Below are positions 55,726-64,000 of a DNA stretch of 64,000 nt, one piece after another; position 1 is the stretch's first letter; every line of letters begins with the position of its first letter. The DNA lies in the NCBI RefSeq assembly GCF_028583425.1, contig NC_072800.1, positions 12,723,001 through 12,787,000 on the forward strand, in the 5' to 3' direction. A model generated the notes under the pieces. It was not told the origin of the DNA, did no database searches, and saw nothing but the letters and a program-made list of their open reading frames with translations. The translations under genes were made by a program, and so were the position numbers. The stretch is from Eublepharis macularius (Eukaryota > Chordata > Lepidosauria > Squamata > Eublepharidae).

Positions 55726-57470
55726 AATCATGCATCTTCCCTATTGAATCTCTTCCCTTCATTCAGGGCTGCCATGGTACTCTGTCCTGATCCATGGCAC
55801 GAAGCTATAGGGTCTCCAAAGGAATGGCAGGACCAGAACATTTTGTCCTTATCTCTGCTTCAAAGGCCTACCAGTGGATGCAGGTGGAGGTGTGTGGAAG
55901 AATGTCAGTTGTGTAACATGGGTCAATCAATTCTCCCCATCTCCATACTGATAGGAATAAACAAATATGAACATCTCTTGGCAGGTCTAGGAGAGAAAAT
56001 GCTTCTTTTCCCTCAGTTTTGACACAAGCTTGCAGAGCTAACCTGGCATGTCTACATTTGGCTTGAGGGCTAAATTCCCATCTCCTTCCATGACTAACAT
56101 CCTCTCAAATGTACTGGCAGAATCTCCAGTTGTGGGGGAGTCCGTCCGCTTAGTTCCCACTATACTGAGATTCTTTCCTCCTCCCATATTAGCTTCAGGA
56201 TCCCACATGGCCAAAACTCTAAGCCAATGAGCCCTGTAAAAAAATATCTGCAGCATTAAGACAACAAAACACCCCTTGTGAAGTCCTGGTGTCTTTCCTT
56301 TTGTTCCCTGAAGGCCCTATCCCCTCACGTCTCTGGTCTCCTTTCTCTGAACGAGTTTACGCAATTTCAAAATAAGCTGCTCAAGTGTAATGTGCAAATT
56401 CAAAATTGTAATGTGCAATTTCAAAATAAGCTGCTCAAGTGTAATGTGCAGATTTTTAAAAATGGCATTGATATTATTTCAACGGAGGCTTCATCCTTAC
56501 CTGCTTTCATACTGTAGCCACTTAAAATGGCTGCCGGTTTACTCATTGTTGGCCAAGGGAGCTGTTGCATCACAATCGATCATGTAGCATAGCAACTAAC
56601 TAGACAGGAAAAGACATCTTGACATGCTGCAGGACCAGGCATTGCCAGTAATAAGTAATGCGAGATACAGACCATGGCACTTCTTGTTGACAGAAGTAGG
56701 ATATTGTTCTTCTGCTGGGTGCCTTCTGCTGCTCCTACCACAGCTGTTTGATGTTTTATAGCCATTGGTGCCCGCAAAGGAACCTAAAACCTATTCTGGA
56801 GAGCGATCTTCTGAGGAGAGACTGGGCTGTTTGAAGAGAAGGGGAGATTGACTGGACTATTTTTCTGGCAGTTTAGAGCTATGCCGGGACGTGTGGGTTC
56901 AGCCATGTTCTCTTGAGATATCTGGTCTCTTATGGATAATGCCTACAAGTTGACGTCCAGTAATGGTGTGATTCAGGTAGAAAATGAATTATAACCGCTG
57001 ACTTTAATGTAGAAGGGAACTATCCATTTCCTATCCCTGTTATTCATTGTTGGTGGGGGCAGTCGTGGTTCAGCTGAACAGCATCTTACTCACATGTAGA
57101 AGGTCCAGGTTCAGTCACAAGATTTTCTAGTTAAAAAGATGAGATAGTCGGTGATGTGCAAGATCTGAGACCCTGGACAGCTGCTGCTGGTCAGAATACA
57201 TGGTACTCTTCTTGATAGACCAATGGTCTGACTTGGTAGAAGGCAGCTACCTGTGTGGCCTGAATTGTGGTTCAGATTTGTAAATCTCACCCCCTCCCTG
57301 TACATGCCGCACCCCAGAATACAGTCTCATGACGATTGAAGAAAAATGCATCATTTTCTTTCTGGGATGACACTAAAAAACTGTAACATGAGAATAGGCA
57401 TGCAGTTTGGACTTTAGGCCCTGGGGAAATGTAATTTCTCACCTGTTGTGGGGGAGGGGTGTTGTATTGT
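55726..57470. other. Presumed AHRR intron 1, no exon recognised
   Basis: 56361-56450 is a two-unit 54-bp tandem repeat (gcaatttcaaaataagctgc, then tcaagtgtaatgtgca). 56872-56915 is a foldback-arm remnant. A diverged SINE piece lies at about 57060-57250 (gtagaaggtccaggttcagt). Nothing else was identified. Confidence 0.5.
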
Positions 57471-57476
57471 TCCACC

Positions 57477-57674
57477 TAGGGTTGCCAACTTCCAGATGGG
57501 GCCTGGGGTTCTCCCAGAATCACAACTGAAACCCCAACTACAGAGATCAGCTCCCTTAGATAAAATGGCAGCTTTGGAGGATGTAGTCTATGGCATCACA
57601 TCTCTTCTGAGTTCCCTCCACAAGCACCACTCCCAAATATACGTGTATTCCCCAACCAAGAGTTGGCAACCCTA
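57477..57674. mobile_element. MITE family B copy
   Basis: TAGGGTTGCCAACTTCCAG ... GAGTTGGCAACCCTA, 198 bp. The middle has 'cagagatcagctcccttaga' and 'ggcagctttggaggatgtag'. No clear duplication flanks it. Confidence 0.85.
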
Positions 57675-57682
57675 CCTCAACC

Positions 57683-58557
57683 TAGGGTTGCCAGCTCCAG
57701 GTTGGAAAATTTGTGGAGATTTTGGGAGGAGAGCTTGTGGAGGGTTTGAGGGGGGAAGGGACCTCAGCGGGGTATAATCGCATAGGCCGTCGTCACACGG
57801 GCTTTTATTTAGCGCTAAAATGGCGCTATTTCCCGGCAAACACCCACCTTATTCCAACACTGTAGCGATTTTCTCTCTTCTGCTTTGTGCTTGATAGTCG
57901 CGCTATTTTGTGCCTCAGTGTGAATGCCTCACATCGATGTAGTTCGCCTCGCAACGTCCTATGCCCTCCCTTCAATCCCAGAATCCGTTTCTTCCTGTGA
58001 CTCCCCTTTTTTATTTTATTATGTCCTTATAACGACATAACGACATAACACAATGCAAACTTTCTGCTGAAGTAAAAATGACTCAATCGCCATGGCAGAG
58101 TCTTCAGCGATGGGGATCACGTCAGACAGGGAGTTTTCTGCGGGCAAAGGGCTATTTATATAATTTCAAAGTTGGAAAAACAAAAGGGTCGTAATATTTT
58201 GCTCTAACGGAATGTTTATATGCTGTTATTCCGTTATAGCGGAATTAAACGCCAGAATAATAAAAAAAAGGGGGAGGAGCTGCTTCTGCGCGGTTAGAGA
58301 GAACAGAACAGAGTGCTTCGGTGTGGACAGCTGGTGGCACGAAGAGCCGTTAGGTGACCCAAAGAAACGTTACTGTGCCGATAACAGGTAGGACGCTATA
58401 TGCTGTAAATTTATCGGAAGAGATGCCCGTGTGACGACGGCCATAGAGTCCACCTTTCAAGGCAGCCATTTTCTCAAGGGGAAATGATCCCTGTTGCCTG
58501 GAGATCCATTGTATTTTCGAGAGATCTCCAGCCACCACCGAGAGGTTGGCAACCCTT
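57683..58557. mobile_element. MITE family B copy split by another MITE
   Basis: TAGGGTTGCCAGCTCCAGG runs to 'ggtataatcgcata' at 57784 and resumes at 58443 with 'atagagtccacctttcaagg', ending 'gaggttggcaaccctt'. The 658 bp between is the element below. In unbroken copies the two halves are contiguous (cataatgccatagagtcc). Confidence 0.9.
57785..58442. mobile_element. MITE with GGCCGTCGTCACACGGGC inverted ends
   Basis: Perfect 18-bp terminal inverted repeats GGCCGTCGTCACACGGGC / GCCCGTGTGACGACGGCC, flanked by the 3-bp duplication ata inside family B. The subterminal 'tttagcgctaaaatggcgct' is palindromic. A 3-bp duplication suggests a PIF/Harbinger-like element, but the class is inferred. No ORF. 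Confidence 0.85.
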
Positions 58558-59630
<1,073 letters not shown>

Positions 59631-59835
59631 TGTGTTGTGGAATAAATGCCCCTCTTTGTTTGGGATGCTGGTCTCCTATTCTAACAGTATATGTGCTGGT
59701 ATGAGATGGTACACGAAACACATCAAATGAGCAGCACCTTCCTTGGGCACACTGATATTGCAAATTTAAATGTTCCTTCCTAGAGAACACTGAGATTTGT
59801 GTGCTTTGAGCAGGACTAGAGATTTTTCCCCCTGA

Positions 59836-60037
59836 GAGCCAAGCTACTAGTGATGCCTTACACAGGTTGGACACTTGTCAGCTTCCCTCAAGTTTTGATG
59901 GGAAATATAGGCGTCCTGGTTTTACAGCTTGGCTCTCCATTACAGCTGCAAGACCAAGATGCCTACATTTCCCATCAAAACTTGAGGGAAGCTGACAAGT
60001 GTCCAACCTGTGTCAGGCGTCACTTGTAGCTTGGCTC
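59836..60037. mobile_element. Foldback element family C, copy 2 (202 bp)
   Basis: Same length and arms as 52356-52557. Its 32-nt turn (59921-59952) is the exact reverse complement of that copy's turn, so the two copies lie in opposite orientation. Confidence 0.92.
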
Positions 60038-60366
60038 TTAGATTCTCAGCAAACTACAATTCCTACGCTTGATTGGGGATGTCATGGCAATTAAACTGAT
60101 ACAAAATCAACACAGGACTTCAGCATAGACTTTCTTTCTCCTCTTTTCCTTCCTTCAAGAGAAGTATGTTGCCACCTTTATCTTTAAAAAAAAATACAGC
60201 CCTAGTCCTTCCTCTAACATAAAGATGGTGAGGTTTAATCAGAACTAAATCAGATAGCTGGTCTTTAAAGGACAATAATCGCCATAGTAGTGTGAAAATG
60301 GCCCTGCTTAAAATTTTTCTCTTACCCTATCAAGAAAAGAGTACATTTTATTCTGGAAGAGTCCCT

Positions 60367-60502
60367 CATCCAGAACGCTGCAGAACATCGTGAAAAAAAA
60401 CGCGGAAGACAGCATCTTCTCGCACGAGTTTTGCACGATGTCGCGCAAGAAGACGCTATCTTCCACGTTTTTTTCAAGACGTTCCACGGCATTCCGGATG
60501 AA
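60367..60502. mobile_element. Foldback element (CATCCAGAACG / CATTCCGGATG ends)
   Basis: 'catccagaacgctgcagaac' pairs with 'gttccacggcattccggatg'. Inner arms 'aaaaaaaacgcggaagacag' and 'tatcttccacgttttttt' pair around 'gcacgagttttgcacgatgt'. Confidence 0.75.
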
Positions 60503-60754
60503 GATAAGTAGTGCGGAAACGGCCCTGGGCCAGGGTGCAGAGAAGGGAACATTTCATCCTTCTCTCTAGTGTAGTTTCATTTACCAAACCTGAGCCCCTC
60601 CGCAGCCCTGCACTATTAGCCTTGGAAGGAAGAAAAGACTGGCAAAGAGAGAACAGGTGTCTTTTCTTCCCCTTCCAGGGTCCTCCAACTCATCTGAATT
60701 TGACTCCCTTTATTTACATAGTACATAAAAATCATTTGGCCAACAAAAGAAAAC

Positions 60755-60980
60755 TATGGCCGTTTTCACATGCTTGTAACCTCCGGAAAATTGTGCAAAA
60801 CTCACGGCCCGATGGCATCTTCATACCGCAATTTCCCATCATGATCCCATTTAATGGTGTGATTTCTGACATCATCGTGCCATTAAATAGGATCATGATG
60901 GGAAATCGCGCTATGAAGCCCCTGTCACGCTGTGAGTTTTGCGTGATTTTCTAGAATGTTTACAGGCATGTGAAAGCCAT
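60755..60980. mobile_element. Foldback MITE, ATGGCCGTTTTCACATG ends
   Basis: 'atggccgttttcacatgctt' pairs with 'gcatgtgaaagccat'. Inner arms include 'atttcccatcatgatcccat' and its complement. Turn at 'ctgacatcatcgtg'. The termini resemble the 36.52 kb element. Confidence 0.82.
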
Positions 60981-61109
60981 TATTTATAGTTGGTTCCTAG
61001 AACAGCATATAACATTTTCAAACGGGCATTCCTTCTGCAGATTACTTGCCGCTTTGTCAAAAGTAGTAATGTGATTCTCATCTTTTCCACATGGGTTATT
61101 TGCCTTGTG

Positions 61110-61335
61110 ATCAATAATAATAATAACTGCGCTTATATAGCTCTTCAAGACAGATTAGTGCCTCGCTCGGAGTGGTGAACAAGTTAGTGTTATTATTATC
61201 CCCACAATGCAGCTGGGGAGCTGGGGCTGAGAGGAGGGGCTGACCCAAGGCCACCTACTGAGCTCATAGCAATAGTGGGATTCAAACCAATAGAGTGCTG
61301 ATTTGCAGCTGAACCACTTAACCACTGTGCTACAG
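61110..61335 (-). repeat. tRNA-derived SINE, antisense
   Basis: 'tgcgcttatatagctcttca' (tail), 'tattattatccccacaatgc', 'gggattcaaaccaatagagt' (B box) and 'aaccacttaaccactgtgct' (A box) in antisense order. Confidence 0.82.
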
Positions 61336-61379
61336 CAGCAATCTGTAGAGCAGTGTAGTGTGTGCTTTTGTGCAGCTCC

Positions 61380-61937
61380 TAGATTTCCCCCTGGCTTTTT
61401 CTAAAACCTGCTTTGCTGTGAAGTTTTAGGGAAAAATGCAGCCTTGGTGGGGGTGGGAGGAAGGGTGGGAGAAGGGCCCCAGAGGGTTGGGGGGCATTTT
61501 GCAAAATGCCACCCCTGGCAAAGGAAGCCTGCCTTTTCATTTTTCCCCATAGGAAATAATGAAGAAGAAGATGAGCAGCAGCAAGCTAACAATATGCTCA
61601 CCCTTCCCTTTCTTATGCGAGGATAGGGGGACCTGGTTTGGGGGGCCATAACATGGCCCCCCAAAGTCCAATCGGTCTGAATCTTGGGGGGGGGTTGTTA
61701 GAGAGGAGTTAGAGGAAGGTCCCCACCAATTTTGGCTTGATTCGGTGGGAAAATGCCTCCTCCAGGTCTCTGGGAAGACGGAGGCATTTTCCCATTGAAA
61801 AAACCCAAAAGAAACCCGAAACAACCCGAAACGCTAAACCCGAAACGGCTAGCCGTTTCGGGTTTTGCTGTTTCTGAAACAGATTCTTGTTTTGGGTAAA
61901 CCCAAAACACGAAACAGAGTGCCTTTGCACACCCCTA
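61380..61937. mobile_element. hAT-type element fragment (third TAGGGGTGTGC copy, right end)
   Basis: The right end 'tttgcacacccctag' matches the terminus of the 0.5 and 40.5 kb elements. Subterminal 'gaaacggctagccgtttcgg' is a palindrome. The left terminus is missing, so no target duplication can be shown. Confidence 0.75.
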
Positions 61938-63322
<1,385 letters not shown>

Positions 63323-63551
63323 TAGGGTTGCCAGCTCCAAGTTGGGAAATTCCTGGAGATCTGGGGGATGAAAGCTGGAGAAACCTGGAGAAAGTGGAGT
63401 TTGGGGAGGGAAAGGACCTTGGCATGGCATAATTCCATAGAGTCCACCCCCCAAAGTAGCCATTTTCTCCAGGTGAACTGATCTCTGTGGCCTGGAGACC
63501 AGTTGTAATTCCGGGAGATCTCCAGCCACTACCTGGAGACTGGCAACCCTA
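63323..63551. mobile_element. MITE family B, complete reference copy
   Basis: TAGGGTTGCCAGCTCCAAG ... GAGACTGGCAACCCTA, with a perfect 8-bp duplication cagccaag (63315-63322, 63552-63559), so family B is hAT-type. 229 bp, non-coding. Confidence 0.92.
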
Positions 63552-63721
63552 CAGCCAAGTTCAGTTCTCTGGAGGTATTGTTGCCAACCCAAAAAGGCCT
63601 AAGAGGATTATGGAGAAAGTTATAACTATGGCAAAATAATTCGCCCCCAAACTGTTTTGGGAGGAGCAGACTTGCTGTTTTGGCTCCCTATCCCTCATTC
63701 CCTTCTTGAAGTAGCCTTCCA

Positions 63722-63954
63722 GGAAAACTGAGGTGCAGTGAGGTGTAGTGGTTAGAGTGTCGGATGAGGATCTGGGAGACTCACGTTGAAATCCCCACTC
63801 TCCCATGGCAGCCTGGTAGGTGTGACCTTGGGCCAATCACATACACTCAGCCAAAGCCACGTGGCAGTGTAACCATGAGGATAAAATAGAGGCAAGGCGA
63901 ATGATGTCAGCCACTTTGGGCGTCCCATTGGGGAGGAGGGCAGGGTATCAACAT

Positions 63955-64000
<46 letters not shown>
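63722..64000 (+). repeat. Sauria-type SINE followed by a (GACA)n microsatellite
   Basis: A box 'ggtgtagtggttagagtg', a B-box-like 'gttgaaatccccactct', body 'gaccttgggccaatcacata' and tail 'gggagg(a)gggcagggtat'. The 3' tail has expanded into more than ten GACA units from about 63953 that run off the right edge. Confidence 0.85.

Noticed and set aside
63953-64000. CRISPR-like regular repeat at the right edge
   Set aside because: A simple (GACA)n microsatellite with no spacers, in a vertebrate genome.

Overview
This window is vertebrate nuclear DNA, almost certainly from a squamate reptile. The host exons carry GT-AG introns many kilobases long. The interspersed repeats are the lizard and snake mix: Sauria-type tRNA SINEs, an RTE-BovB LINE, an L1 and L2/CR1-like LINE tails, Penelope-like retroelements, and many short hAT-type and foldback DNA elements. 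I cannot tell the species; a gecko or another lizard is plausible. Most of the open reading frames are chance frames or lie inside repeats.

Three host genes are supported. (1) 2.6-11.05 kb, minus strand: the 5' half of a gene I cannot name. It has a non-coding first exon in a CpG island and four coding exons with compatible phases. They encode a protein starting MASEENLKDK with a matrin/U1-type C2H2 zinc finger; the gene continues beyond the left edge. (2) 11.1-26.3 kb, plus strand: MSANTD3, complete, with a non-coding exon 1 in the same CpG island (head-to-head with gene 1) and two coding exons giving 275 codons, the length I recall for the human protein. (3) About 45.3 kb to the right edge, plus strand: the start of AHRR, the aryl hydrocarbon receptor repressor. 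It has a probable non-coding first exon in a second CpG island, a first coding exon near 59.4 kb and the bHLH exon at 62.7-62.9 kb. The PAS and repressor exons lie beyond the window.

The space between is repeats. MSANTD3 intron 1 holds a minisatellite inside a foldback element, a BovB fragment and SINEs. Its intron 2 holds a 2.7 kb Penelope-like insertion made of two head-to-head copies with 1,233-bp arms of equal length, flanked by a 13-bp target duplication. A second, smaller insertion at 31.1-31.9 kb has the same plan. Both carry hammerhead-ribozyme-like terminal repeats. Six copies of one hAT-type MITE, each with an 8-bp target duplication, are spread over 6.8-55.7 kb. Another MITE family (ends TAGGGTTGCC) is embedded in both CpG islands. 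From 52 to 63 kb there are foldback elements, a 125-bp tandem array and an L1 tail around the AHRR exons.

No tRNA or rRNA gene, CRISPR array or complete mobile-element gene was found. The most interesting signals are the repeated asymmetric inverted-pair layout of the Penelope-like elements, the unnamed zinc-finger gene sharing MSANTD3's promoter, and the transposon-derived DNA inside both promoter islands.
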